Notes: generated by a model not told the origin, from the letters alone. 64,000 nt of DNA from Cheilinus undulatus (GCF_018320785.1 NC_054875.1:34947657-35011656); one strand, 5' to 3'; numbered from the stretch's first letter, positions 40,101-50,959 are shown. A program made the numbers and translations.

Positions 40101-43100
40101 TGCCCCGTCCTTGATCTCTTCAACTGACAGGCCATCAGAGGTTCACATCATTTCTCTCAGAGTTTCCAACATTTTTTGATCAGTGAGATAAAAGACAACA
40201 CTCTCGTCTCCTAAAATACTATACGACTTAATGCTGTGAATAGATTTTTCTTGGCTTACTGTTTCATTAGCTGTTGACATTTGGAGCGACAGGCTACTGC
40301 ACCACAGGGAGTGCAACATGTATCAGAAAGCTTTTGAGGCCACTGTTAGTCACAGTCTCGCTCCTTCTCCTCTGTTTCTCGAACAAGCCTCTGAAAGATC
40401 GTAATCACAAGAAACGTGCAACTCCTTCATCACTGTCATTTTCAACTATCAAGAGATTTAAAAATCCCTGACAGCACAGAAACAAAGTGGATTAAGAGAG
40501 CTGGATTGGAGTGTTTTTTGCAGATAAGGATCTAAATGTATAAATGACAAAAATACCCACGGCATATGCAAGTACACTAGTAATCAAAGGAAGCAGACTC
40601 TCCACATCTTTTTCCTCCTGTGCATACACAGCACTCGACGTTGCCAGCTCCAGCATCCAGAGCTCTCAGCTGCACCGACGAGACGGCTGGCGCTCTCTGA
40701 TTATAATGCCTCAGTTAATTCGAGCCCCGCTCTCCAAGCCACTGAATGACTCAACAAGGTAGAAACTATTAGAGCTCCTTGGATGAGTGAGACACAGTTG
40801 CCAGTGTTGGATGAATGCCTCTCAGGTCATCAGGCGGCAGCTTCTGGCTGTAACCAGAATTAGATCCGAGTCTGGGGGGGGTGCTTTCAGTCACTGTGGT
40901 CCTGCTTTTTGGTACAAGCTGCCTGCTGATTTGAGATCCATCACAACTAAATTCATACTCAGCAGCAAAAATGTTCCCATGCTCATGATTTATTACTCTT
41001 ACTATAACTTTAGGTGTTTATGTGTGTCAGAATATTCCTATGGTAGCTTTTGAACCTTGCAGGTTTACTCATAATTAGTTTACTCAACATGTCCTCATGT
41101 CTCATTCTTCATCTGCCTGACTGCACTGTGCCAGCTATGAAGTTTGGTAGAGGACAGGGATGCACTGTATTGGATTTTTGCCGATATATATAGTTGATAT
41201 CGATACTGATATTTAGATTTGGTTTTCAGACAAGACATTTCAGTCCTTTCGGACACACTTTAAAGTTTGAGGATGACCAAGGAAACAAACTTTAGTCCTT
41301 AAAAACACTTTAAAGTTTAAAGAATGAGGATAAATAATGGGAAAGACCTAAACTGACATAGGTCTGTTGGTTCAGCATAAAACTCCACTAATTTATCAGT
41401 ATAAATGGACAAAATTTACAGTTGATATATGCTGGAATACACAGGCAAAATATCCAATGTAACTACTGTCAGAAATTTCGATACCTGCTGATACCGATAC
41501 CAGACCAATAATATCATACATCCCTAGTGAAGGAGGGATGATGGTGTAGGGCTTATCTTCAATAGAGAAAAATATTAATGCTCCGCATACTAACACTTTT
41601 TGGACAATGCTTTGCACCCAACTTTGTGGTAACATTTTGGGGAAGGCCCTTTTCTATTCCAGCACGACTGTGCTCCAGAGCACCAGGCAAGAACATGGTA
41701 TGATGAGTCTGGTGTGGACCTTGACCGGCCCACTCAGAGCTCTGACCTCAACTCCATTAAGAACTTTTGGGATGAACTGGACTAAAGATCCCAAGTCAGG
41801 CTTTCTCGTCCAACATCAGTGCCTGACCTTATCAATACTCTACAGAGTGAATGGGCCCAAATTCCCACAAAAACACTCCAAAATCTTGTGGAAAGCCTTC
41901 CAAGAAGAGTGGAGGCTGTTATAGCTGCAACTCCATATTAAAGTACATGTATTTGAATACAATGACATTACAGTCCCTGTTTGTGTAATGGTCAAACAGC
42001 TGAATACTTTTGTCCATATGATGTATGGCAATAAACCCAGTATATATCGAAATATTATCATTATGGGATTTTAATGATTAGTTATCTGCTTTGCATGCCT
42101 TACAGTGTTTTACTGCTCCAAAGTTCCCCAGCCTTACCTTTTTAGACACAGTTTCATCAACTGGTGTTGCCAAATCAAAGCAGATTCTGTTTTCTTTCTC
42201 ATTTCTGGGCTCTGTTTAACAATCCAACCCTGAAAGTCTCCCCCAGGATTTAGGCTCACAGTTTGCTTTGTCTGAGTCAGGCACAGCTGCCCAAGAAAAC
42301 TCCCCGCAGTGTTGCCGTGGTGCTGAAATCTACTCACAGTCCAAAATCTCAACACTATCAACTGTAGCCAAGTGTTTAAAAGTCCTTTAAATAATCCAGA
42401 AGATATAATAAGTGAATTTGTAAAACATGATTCTAATTAAATATCAAAAATTCAATTATCAAATTACAAGAATTGAGGGAAAGAAGATGAGAATTGAATA
42501 AACATATAAGAAGGCACAATAAATACAAATATATGAAGGATGTTCATGGGGAAACACTTGCTGGTATGAGAGCCACAGGTGCCTCAGTGAACACTTGGGC
42601 TGCAATTCTTCAAACATTAGGGCACCAAGGGGGATGACTGCCCCCCTTTGCCCCCCACCTACAAAGTCCACCAGTGAGCCAGGTATGATAGCTGGAATCT
42701 TAATCTGTCACTTGAAAGTTAAGTATAGTCCTGTAGACTTCTATGGAAGCCCATTTCTGCCACTTAAAAAGGAAAATGGGGAGTTAGGCAATTTAAAAAA
42801 AAGTCTCCTAAATCATAATTATGATAAAAAGTAAAAATTATGAGATTAAAAGTTGTAATCATGAGATAAAAAGTAGAAATTATGAGAAAAAGTCAATATT
42901 TTGAGTTAAAAAGTCAAAATTATGAGATATAAAGTTGTAATTATGACATAAAAATTCAAAATTATGAGATAAAAAGTTGAAATTATGACTTTTTATCTCA
43001 TACTGTCTACTATTTATCTCATTATATTGACTTCTTATCTGATAATTTCAACTTTTTATCTCATAATAATTACTTTTATCACACAATATTAATCTCATAA

Positions 43101-44359
43101 TAATGACTTTTCATCTCATAATTTTTATCTAATAGTCTTGACTTTTCGCCTCATAACTGTTACTTTTTATTTCATAGTTATTATCTCTTGTTGTGTCTTT
43201 TTATCTCATAATTTGGACTTTTTATCCTGGAATTCACTTTTTATCTAATAATTTGGACTTTTTATCTCATAATTTTAACTTTTTTCCTCATAAATATGAC
43301 ATTTTATCTCATAATTTCAAATATTAATCTCATAATTATAACCTTTTTTTCTCAGTATTTCAGCTATTTATTTCATATGTATGACTTTCTTTCTCATAAT
43401 TATGACTATTTATCTTATAATTATGACTTTCTAGCTCATAATTTTGACTTTTTATCTCATAGTTTTTATTTTATAATTTTGACTTTTCGTCTCATAATTT
43501 TTATCTTGTAATTTCAACTTTTTATCCCATAATTATGACTTATCCCATAATTTCGATTATTAATCTCATAATTATGACCTTTTTTCTCCGTGTTTCAACT
43601 ATTTATCTCATAATTATGACTTTCTATGTCATAATTTCCACTTCTTGTCTCATAATTATGACTTTTTATCTCATAATCATGACTTAGGATTTTTTTTTTT
43701 TAAGCATTGCCTTACTTTCTCATTTTTTCTTTATTTGGCAGAAATGGGCTTCCATAAACTTTAGCCTAGCTTAGCTAGTGCAACAGAGGCGTGAACTGCT
43801 TAAAAACACACACACATTTAAAATGAGAAGCTTTTATGATGTTTTCCCAAGATGAAATTTTGTTTGTTTTGTGTCAGAATAGTGTGTTATTTAATACAGG
43901 GTACAGAGAGTAAGTAAAAGACAAATAAAAGTTACAAAAATAGAAAAAAACAGGCTTGGTTCTAACTTTGTTTACTCTCTAAATGAGTTGTGGTTACCTC
44001 TGGTTGAGCAGGGCCAGCAGCTCTCCTGCGTGGTACAGGTCGTTCCGCGTCAACCGGCTGAAGCGGAAGGCGTTCAGGTTGCAGAAAGTGACCGCGGGAA
44101 ACGTCATGACCGGGGTCGTAACCTCATCCAGTTTGGTGACGTGCGGGTACTCAAGGTAAAAGTGGATCCGGTCCACGCACACGAACACCAAGAAGGTCAG
44201 GGAGCCCAGGAAAAACACGACCCAGAGGCAGCGCTTGACACAGAAGCGCTCGTACGTAAAAATGTGAGAGATTCCGTGCAGAGTCGAGCTGTGCGCGAAA
44301 ACTTCTATGGGTGGAGGCTGATTCGTGTCCATTTCTTCTGGCTCTACTTTGAGATCCAT
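33913..44359 (-). CDS. asic1: Acid-sensing ion channel, ASIC1 group: first two coding exons of a partial gene
   Basis: Members of this family (degenerin/ENaC) are trimeric, proton-gated sodium channels of the neuronal plasma membrane. Two coding exons are present, 44359-43998 and 34108-33913, separated by a 9.9-kb intron. They join in frame (AG|G makes an Arg codon) to give residues 1-186. Visible parts are the intracellular N-terminus with the His-Gly gating motif (residues 28-29), TM1 (about 44-63), the post-TM1 segment HVTKLDEV (73-80) and the start of the extracellular domain. Residues in exon 2 ([23 protein letters not shown]) resemble ASIC1 more than ASIC2 or ASIC4. Human ASICs have about 510-530 residues, so some 340 residues are missing. 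I could not find the remaining exons to the left, so intron 2 probably exceeds 33.9 kb. Fish carry several asic1 paralogues (asic1a, b, c); the window does not settle which one this is. Confidence 0.9.
35115..35910. repeat. GCTA-rich dispersed repeat, copy 2
   Basis: Same order as 31056-31832: a GCTA array (35130-35540), GGTCAGGTTTTTAA, then AAGGTCTGCAGCCAGACTGT, ending GGAGCTTTAAAAC. It lies in asic1 intron 1. Confidence 0.85.
35911..37014. other. asic1 intron 1, no recognised feature
   Basis: No gene or clear repeat found; the ends of both flanking repeats are approximate. Confidence 0.45.
37015..37185 (+). mobile_element. tRNA-derived SINE
   Basis: It has a tRNA-like head with box B GTTTCAAATCC at 37067-37077, a pyrimidine-rich body (CCCACTCTCTCTGCATATTT) and the tail AAAAAGGCCCAAAAATAATC. 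It is homologous to the SINE at 2171-2328. Confidence 0.75.
37200..37385 (-). repeat. Dispersed repeat, copy C (inverted, partial)
   Basis: On the minus strand it reads CAGAGGTGCTGCTTGTCAA and GCAGTGACAGTAGGAATCCT, matching the units at 9246 and 9800. Confidence 0.7.
37386..40799. other. asic1 intron 1, no recognised feature
   Basis: No exon or named repeat found. 38890-39070 is a candidate conserved non-coding block only by its look. Confidence 0.4.
40800..41000 (+). mobile_element. Decayed LINE fragment
   Basis: The plus frame contains [20 protein letters not shown] then LRSITT, the conserved C-terminal block of L2/Rex-like reverse transcriptase proteins (usually GDRAFSVAGPRLWNSLP). Confidence 0.7.
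41112..42030 (+). mobile_element. Tc1-like transposon remnant carrying a hAT insertion
   Basis: Left part GACTGCACTGTGCCAGCTAT and right part TTTGTGGTAACATTTTGGGG belong to the same Tc1 family as 30751-32660. Decayed transposase segments include [15 protein letters not shown]. The element ends with AATACTTTTGTCCATA at about 42025. It is interrupted by 41156-41526. Confidence 0.85.
41156..41526. mobile_element. Non-autonomous hAT element inside the Tc1 remnant
   Basis: It begins CAGGGATGCAC and ends CATACATCCCTA, inverted hAT-type termini. Flanks GTAGAGGA (41148-41155) and GTGAAGGA (41527-41534) agree at 6 of 8 positions, as for an 8-bp target duplication. The interior has TTGCCGATATATATAGTTGA and GATACCGATACCAGACC, common in fish elements of this kind. 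No transposase. Confidence 0.75.
42031..42812. other. asic1 intron 1, no recognised feature
   Basis: No exon or named repeat recognised between the Tc1 remnant and the AT-rich array. Confidence 0.45.
42813..43692. repeat. Strand-switching AT-rich array (about 20-bp unit)
   Basis: To about 42977 the unit reads AATTATGAGATAAAAAGT; from 42988 to the end it reads the reverse complement, ACTTTTTATCTCATAATT. The switch holds a perfect 15-bp inverted repeat (42963-42977 with 42988-43002) around a 10-base spacer. It ends 300 bases from asic1 exon 1. Confidence 0.9.
43998..44359 (-). CDS. asic1: asic1 coding exon 1
   Basis: The exon starts at ATG 44359-44357 and ends in a phase-2 donor (AG|GTAACC, GT at 43997-43996), encoding 120 codons plus two bases. 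The start is supported by the MDLK opening, shared with family members, and by TLHGISHIF with the conserved His-Gly pair. A hydrophobic TM1 ([18 protein letters not shown]) follows, then [10 protein letters not shown], a family hallmark just outside the membrane, and [15 protein letters not shown] at the end. Pro72-His73 stands where human ASIC1a has His-His and ASIC2a has Gln-His, so the His shared by both proton-sensitive families is kept. Local GC is clearly higher than in the flanking intron. Confidence 0.93.
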
Positions 44360-45464
44360 TGTAGCTGTGCAACAAGATCACTCTGAGTAGAAAACAGCTC
44401 AAGATCACTCCCTGTTAAGTGAATACTCGCTGATATTCATTCACCTGTAGCGTAAGCTGTCAATATCCATCCGAACAGGTGCAAACGTGGAGATAAGCGC
44501 GCGCGAACTTGCTGCGATCTGCTCGCCATTCCTCATGCAAACTGATCGAGAGACATTCCCAGCATCCGCCGCGCTTTCAAAAAGTCAGACGAGCAGGGAT
44601 AGTGTGCAGGAGCGATGCATTTCTCATCAGCTGGCATGCGAGAGCAAGGGCGACTCATCTGCGTGCATTACAAAGATGTCTAAATAAAGGTCCATCAGCT
44701 CTGCACAGCAGGGATGTTTCGCAGGTTACTCAGTAAGTTGCAAGAAAGCTAAGAAAAAAGGGCTGTCAAAGTGTCTCATCAGCCTGAGAATTCGGTGGTC
44801 GATAAGTCCAGAGAAGCACGCTTCAGTTCTGCACGCCAGCCAGAGGAAACCGAGAGAGCAAGAGGAGGAAGAAATCCCTCTGACACTTGCGCTCATTTAT
44901 GAAGAGTTCCTCTCGACGCATGTCCTTTTCAATCCGCAGATTTTTGGGTCAAGTCGGGAGATTTCCCCCCCCCCCCTCAAGAATCTGTGTTTGGGAGTCT
45001 GGCGGTGAGTTATTCTGGTCGGTGGTTGAGTCGTGAGCTTTCCTCTGGTGGACGAGAGAGGAGAGGAGAGCAGACTGCCGCTCTGCTGCCCACCTGAGAG
45101 TTACTTTAGTTTAACATCTTCAGACCGCAGCCCGAGCAGAAACAGAGAGAGAGAGAGTCCTGTAGGGACTTCTAGAGTAGCATGTGATAGGAGGATTTAA
45201 AATATTCTGTTTGTGAACATCCTTTTGCATCGTTTCATGACAGGGACAAAGGCAAACAGGATAAGAGAAGCCAATCCAAGATGAAGCCAAAGAAAGTCAT
45301 AACAACACATTTTGACAATGAAAGCAAATAATAAAGCCACATTTGGATGAAACTCTTTCAGGAAATTGCCACAGCAGTTTAGTCTAACACTGTCATGAAG
45401 ATGCGTTTGCACAAGAGAAAGATTTAGAGCAGAAAAACGCAGGGAGCAGAGGATATAGTCCAGC
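44360..45464. promoter_or_regulatory. asic1 upstream region
   Basis: GC content rises sharply between about 44440 and 45160, as expected around a transcription start and 5' UTR for the minus-strand asic1 gene. There is a run of 13 C at 44967-44979 and GAGAG tracts at 45053-45070 and 45146-45158. I cannot place the start site. Confidence 0.45.
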
Positions 45465-46255
45465 ATTTAAGCCTCCAGCACTGGTGGGCTCAGTGTCCTT
45501 CCAGTGGACAAGGAATGATGAAGTGCCCCATGTAGTGCTCTTCCAGTGGATAAAACTGAAAGTGCTGTCAAGGTTACCCAACCAATGGATAAAACTTAAT
45601 GAGACGCTCTTGGGGGTCCACACCAATTGATAAAGTACCCTTTTGGGGGCCCAAGCATGGAAAAAATGGATAAAAAAAACTTGATAAAGTTGCTTTAAGG
45701 CTGCCCTACAGGGGGACAAATTTGATTAAGAATAAAAAAACAGTTCCCTCTTGGCTGCCCTTCAGGTGGACAAAATGATAAAGTGTCCTCCACTATGTTC
45801 CTCCAGTGGGCAAAATAAATAAATGCCTTCTAGTATAACTCTCCATTGTACAAAACTTAGTAAGTGACCTCTAGGTTGCCCCACTAATTGACAAAACTAG
45901 ATAAAGTGCCCTTTGGGGGCCTAACCATGGAAATACTAGACTAGACTAAACTTGCAAAAGTTTCCTCAATGCTGCCCTGTCCTCAATGCAAAACTAAATA
46001 GTCATCTTAAGGCTGGCCTACTGGTGGACAAAGTTTGATGAAGTGCTCTCAATGTTGCCTTTCTGGTGGAGAGAAGTGTCTTTTGTGGGGCCTAACCATG
46101 AACAAAACTTAATAACAAACTTGATCAAATGGCCTTAAGGCTGTGAACACAATGTGATCACGTGCCCTCTAGCGCAACCTTCCAGCTGACTAATGATAAA
46201 GAGCCATCCAGGATGCCCTGTCATTGGACACAATGTGATAAAGTGCCCTTTTCTA
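45465..46255. repeat. Degenerate minisatellite, about 41-bp unit
   Basis: Around 19 diverged units have the pattern TGGACAAAACTTGATAAAGT then GCCCTCTAGGTTGCCCCACT. Unit length varies by insertions. It sits 1.1 kb upstream of asic1 exon 1. Confidence 0.85.
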
Positions 46256-46599
46256 CCCGGACCAAGCTCCTCAAAATGCAGTTTATGAATGCTGCTTGGT
46301 TGATGGTTTCTCTTATGTATTAGGAGAGAGATGTATTCAGTAGCTATATCAACATGATAGAAAAATTACTAGCATGGATTTCCATCCATTTCATCACTCC
46401 ATCCCTCATTTTGCCCCCTGCCCTCAAATATCCTGAGTCCACTACTGGGCACCAGCACCAAAAACAGTGGATTGTCCATTTTCCCATTACCAGATATACA
46501 GTCATGCTTCCATCCCTTTTCCAGTTGCATGTGTTGCAGTCTTCCCTTAGTGTGTTCTACAGGTCTCAGAAAAATAAGCCTGTGTTTATAAGCCTATCT

Positions 46600-46795
46600 A
46601 CATCAACACTGAGTTTGGTTCTGCTTGAGGTTTCTACCTGGTATGATGAAAGTCTTCCTTTGCCACTGCTACCCTGCACTTGCTCATACTGGATAAATAT
46701 TAGAACTCTCTGTAGAGCCCATGACTTTACAAATTTCTGTCCATTAGTGCTGTAGTGGTAGAGTTGATCTGAATTGAATTAAATGTTCTGGAGTT
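46600..46795 (+). mobile_element. LINE-type 3' tail
   Basis: GGTTCTGCTTGAGGTTTCTA, later CTTGCTCATACTGG and CTCTGTAGAGCC, ending GATCTGAATTGAATTAAATG. This series is typical of the 3' ends of abundant fish retroelements. Confidence 0.6.
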
Positions 46796-48780
46796 TTGTA
46801 ATAAGTGAGACAAATTGCCTTTTACTCAGTAGCTGGGAGAAGTGGTAAAACTTTTATGATATAAAAAATTAAACCAAAAATTGTTTTTTGGCATATACCC
46901 ATGAAAATGTGAGAGTGCTGTTAGGCAGGTATTTAAGTAACCATAACTTGGTTTGTTACATGAACACAGAAGGTTGCCAAAAACAGAAGAATGCTGCATT
47001 TACATTAGAAAATAAGAATTTGCTGTTCTTCTGATAAATGATATTAATATCCAAGATAATGGTGTCATTAACTTAGAAAAACAGTCTTTTTTGTTTATAT
47101 GAATGCAATATGCTTCCATACCAAAACTCAAAATAAAGTCCTTTTTTAAACACCAGAGCTGTCTAAAGGAAACTATCTTTCCATCTTTTCATGAAAGAGT
47201 TTTTGCTCTAGCTGTGGTGTTAAGTTTGTTGTGTTCTTGGTTTAAGCGTTACATGATAACTCTCAGTTTGAAGGCTGATTTTTAGCTAAACGCACTATAA
47301 AAAATTCAACGTTAGATTGTAGCTCAGATGTTCTTATTTCAGAAACAGAACCAGGAAGACACTTGTGTTTAGCTGTGCCTGCTCTGCAAAACCTGCATAT
47401 TCACACAGCACATCTCCAGATTTTAGCTGGTACTCAATTAAAGATGACCCCAACTGTCTAAACTCATAATCTCAAAATAAAAATGTCATGTTGATGTCTC
47501 TGTGCATGCGTGAGTTCTCTCTTTGCTCTGGCTTCGTGCTCATTAGCTGGATTAGTGACTCTTAATTGTCCAGAGATGAGAGCATGAGGGCTTCTGCATA
47601 CCTCTGTATGTCAGCCATAACCTCTTGCTCAGTGGCAGCTGGGATCTGCAACAGCCCCCCAGAACCTGGAATGGGACAAGCCATATAATAGTTGGAGTTC
47701 CTGCATTGTGACTGAGCTATCAGTAAGGCACCAATTTAACTGGGGGAAACTCAAAACCTGGAAACTCAGAGCAACAGACTGAGAAAACACTTCCTGCAGC
47801 CTTTACAAGACATAAACTAAATTCCAAACACCAAGATGTCAACTCTCTGTAAGACCAAAACATCATTTGGTATTTACTTAGGGTTAAAAATTAATTATAC
47901 CGAGCTAGTCTCAGGCTGAGGGGAAAACAACACATGAAACTTTACTGAGCTCCTTCAAAACCAGCCTCCTCTTTTTAAATTTGAATTTATGTTTCATAAT
48001 AAGATCCCCATCATACCATTGCATTTTAATAAGAGGCTGAAAGATATTTTTCACAACTGATTATTCCCATCATTCCAGTGATTTACCAACTGACTATTAA
48101 AACATCTAAAAGTATGCTGGCTTTGGTGCATGAAATGCCTATAAAGTTGTTATTAAAAATGCACTGCTGTGCAAACTTTCACATTTGAAATCAACCAAAT
48201 AAGTGCAGCTGAGGATAGACTTTGATTTCCCAACTTAAATCCCAATAAACCTAAACACCATATCTATCAAAAGAACAGGACTAAAGGGTCATTATGTGGC
48301 ACGATGAGGTAAAATAATGTTTCCATGTTTAGGCAGGACCATAAATAAAGAGTGACATTTAGTCCCCAGCTGGATACTGCTGTGAAAAATTGATCTGACT
48401 TTGCAACAAAGCTGAATCATCCTTTGTTAATACGACAAAATATTTATTGCCTGCCATGAAAAATGCAAGGATGTTAAATCTTAAAAATATCAGCATCAAA
48501 ACAGATTATATGTGGCATTAAAAGTTCTACTCAGCAGTGGAGTGTCTCTACCATCCTGTATAAACAGCTTTAATTTATGCAGAAATGACTATTAAAGATG
48601 ATGTTTTTATGAAGTTTTTGCCAAGATGTATGACTTTGGAAATTGAGTCCAATAAATTATTGGCTGTAGAGTACCAAAATTCTGCAAGGACTTTGCAGGA
48701 ATCTAACTAATTATTTGCCACCAAATCCAGACATCATTAAAATGTTTAACTTCACTTTCCTGAACTACTATCCCTTCAGC
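46796..48780. other. Intergenic stretch
   Basis: AT-rich sequence without a gene I recognise. Confidence 0.45.
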
Positions 48781-48862
48781 ACTGTAACAATTCTTTTAGT
48801 CAGACAGGAGTGTGCTGTTTACCTACAACACACTCCTGTCTGACTAAAAGAATTGCTACAGT
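48781..48862 (-). repeat. Near-perfect 38-bp stem, 6-base loop hairpin
   Basis: Arms 48781-48818 and 48825-48862 match at 36 of 38 positions. The two mismatches are A/C on the plus strand and become G-U pairs in a minus-strand transcript, so an RNA from that strand would pair along the whole stem. It resembles a hairpin RNA precursor in shape or a recent template-switch palindrome; I do not recognise a known microRNA. Confidence 0.85.
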
Positions 48863-49330
48863 ACAGTTTAAAACAGACAGAATGAATCACTACCCAAGAG
48901 TACTATCCCTTCATTTCAGGCTGGCAGTTTGTATGGGCGCCCTTTTTGTTTGCCAAGTGCTGATCATGAACTTTCACCACTATTTGTAAATTATGTAACT
49001 ATCAACAGAACATAGGTTCATTGTTTTCCCGGAAAACACAATCTTATTTGATAAATTTTCTATCTTAGAAAATTTTTCATCTTGTAATATGTGAAATGAT
49101 GTTTTGGGGTTTAAAATGAGTGTGGCTGAGGGTCGTCTGGGTGTAAGAGACACACTTACTGAGAAATGACGTAGTTGCACATTTTGACACTTCAGTTTTG
49201 ACAGGCAGGGCTGGCAGCTGTCCGAGGTACTGATGGGAGGTGCCTTATTGCTGTGGCGGGTCTGGGTGTTCCTCTCCAGGCCTGCAGGAGGCAGCAGAGC
49301 GCGCTGTCGCTTCACTTAAGAAACTACAAC

Positions 49331-49336
49331 ATGTGA
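49331..49336 (+). promoter_or_regulatory. Possible start-stop element (ATG TGA) upstream of spryd4
   Basis: An ATG followed immediately by TGA lies 32 bases before the chosen spryd4 start, in another frame. If transcribed in the 5' leader it would be a minimal uORF, a class known to hold up ribosomes. The transcription start is not known, so this is inference. Confidence 0.3.
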
Positions 49337-49362
49337 GCAACAGCAGCATACGCTGTGAAAAC

Positions 49363-49495
49363 ATGGCGCTACCCACAAATGCAGTCCGTCTCTGTCGCCT
49401 GGCAGGACGGGCTGTCACCTCCCTGACAGTTAAACCAAAGTGGGCTGTCTGCCTGACGGCAAGAAGATGCTTCGTATCAACTTCGACGGGAAACA
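49363..49495 (+). CDS. spryd4: spryd4 exon 1
   Basis: It encodes 44 codons plus one base and opens MALPTNAVRLCRLAGRAVTS, similar in character to the human start (MAL...RLCR). It ends at a consensus donor GTGAGT (49496-49501). Basic and hydroxylated residues with no acidic residue suggest mitochondrial import. Confidence 0.88.
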
Positions 49496-50959
49496 GTGAG
49501 TGAATGTGCTGTGAGATCTAGCATTAGCTAAAGAGATATTAGCTTTTGAGTCGAAGTTGCAGCTCTGAGGTCGATGCCCTTTGAGGCAACACCCAACTAA
49601 CTGACAACTAACGGCTGATTTTAGTAATTTTCTGGAAAGTTCCCAACGCATAAGGCACGAAAACAATGCTGTACACATTGTTAGGAAGACACGGTAAGAA
49701 ACCCTCGTGTTGACACAGTGGTGGTTACCTTAGCAGACCCTGAGCTGCTTAGTTCCGTATGCGCATGCGTGTACGTGAAATGTTTTCGCACTGGTGGCTG
49801 AGATTTAATCAAGGTTTAAGTGCATAAACCAATGTCCTGAAGACAAGAGTAACATTTTAGATTCATGCTACCTTTAATTATACCTCTGCTACACTACGTT
49901 TCAGTCCGATATTCCCCGCTTTAATATATATTAGAAATTTTCATTCCGATTTTTTCTTTAACACTAAAAGCCAAAACAATGAGGTTCTAGCTTTCTGCCA
50001 ACAACACAAACATGGTCAGTAGTTTGACTTCCACACTACATGATGGTCACTACCAAGAGAATGATCCCAATTTTCATTCAATATATTAAACAACCTTGTT
50101 GCAGTTTCATATTCTCTTGTAGTTATTATGCAACGGGGAAAGATCATATGTCACTGTAAACCCCTCTGGTATCAATCGTAGCTTCTCCGTACTTGCAGTA
50201 AAATTGATCTAATTTTTACTTGAGTAGATTTATAGACCAATACTCGCAGAAATATTAACCAAGTGCCTTTACTTGAGTTCAACACTTAGTTACCTTGTCC
50301 ACTTCTGCTTACAGTTAACACTGATTTAAAATGAACAGACTAAAACAAGGCTTTTAATGTAAATCTCTGGCAGTCCTGCTGAAAAAAAGACTTTTTTTCT
50401 CCTGTATTTCTTTGTAGATGTGAAGTTCAAGCTTGATGAGCGAACAGCCCACAGCAGTTTGGACCTCTTCAAGAAAGATACTGGTGTGATCTACCGGATG
50501 CTAGGTCTGGATCCCAGCCATGTGCAAGACAATCCAGAGCGTTTCCGAGACTGGGCTGTGGTGTTTGGTGATGAGAAGATCAGCAGGGGACGACACTACT
50601 GGGAGGTGACTGTAAAAAAGTCCCAAGAGTTTCGTCTAGGTGTGGCAGAGGCGCTAATGTCCCGAGATGACTGCGTGGGTACCAACAACTCCTCTTGGGT
50701 ATTCGGCTATGCTCAACGCAAGTGGTTCGCTATGACCAACAATAAGATTGTTCCTGTAACGCTGGTGGGCAAACCAGATCGTGTTGGCATCCTGTTGGAC
50801 TACGAAGAGGGCCTTCTGGGGCTTGTGGACATCGAAAAACCCAGGATTATTCACACAATCAGGGTCCAGTTCAAGGCTCCTATCTGCCCTGCGTTTGGAC
50901 TTTGGGATGGGGAGCTGCTCACACACTCTGGGCTGGAGGAGCCAGAAGGGCTCAAATGA
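49363..50959 (+). CDS. spryd4: SPRY domain-containing protein 4, complete two-exon gene
   Basis: Exon 1 is 49363-49495 and exon 2 is 50418-50959, with a 922-bp phase-1 intron (A|GTGAGT ... TTTGTAG|AT). They encode 224 residues and the stop is TGA at 50957-50959; human SPRYD4 has 207. Residues 1-45 are Arg-rich, lack acidic residues and look like a mitochondrial presequence, which agrees with the known mitochondrial location. The rest is a SPRY fold: FKLDERTAHSSLDLF, GRHYWEVTVKKS, FRLGVAEALMSRDDC, WVFGYAQRKWFAM, VGILLDYEEG, and the family-typical ending LWDGELLTHSGLEEPEGLK. The molecular function of SPRYD4 is not well established. The gene faces gls2 tail to tail, as in human. The ATG at 49363 was chosen by homologue length; the frame is open upstream to an ATG at 49240. 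Confidence 0.95.
49760..49769. promoter_or_regulatory. NRF1-like palindromic site in spryd4 intron 1
   Basis: TGCGCATGCG, the core of the NRF1 consensus, lies about 265 bases into the intron in otherwise CpG-poor DNA. NRF1 sites are common at promoters of nuclear genes for mitochondrial proteins, which suits spryd4. Binding is inferred from the motif only. Confidence 0.4.
50418..50959 (+). CDS. spryd4: spryd4 exon 2 (SPRY domain)
   Basis: The acceptor is TTTCTTTGTAG (AG at 50416-50417). This single exon carries the whole SPRY domain and the conserved C-terminus. The last codons and the stop lie in a 42-bp segment that is repeated directly and partly inverted just downstream (50931-51063), but the reading frame is intact. 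Confidence 0.96.

Noticed and set aside
43988..44386. 132-codon plus-strand frame
   Set aside because: Antisense to asic1 exon 1, which has clear family homology.
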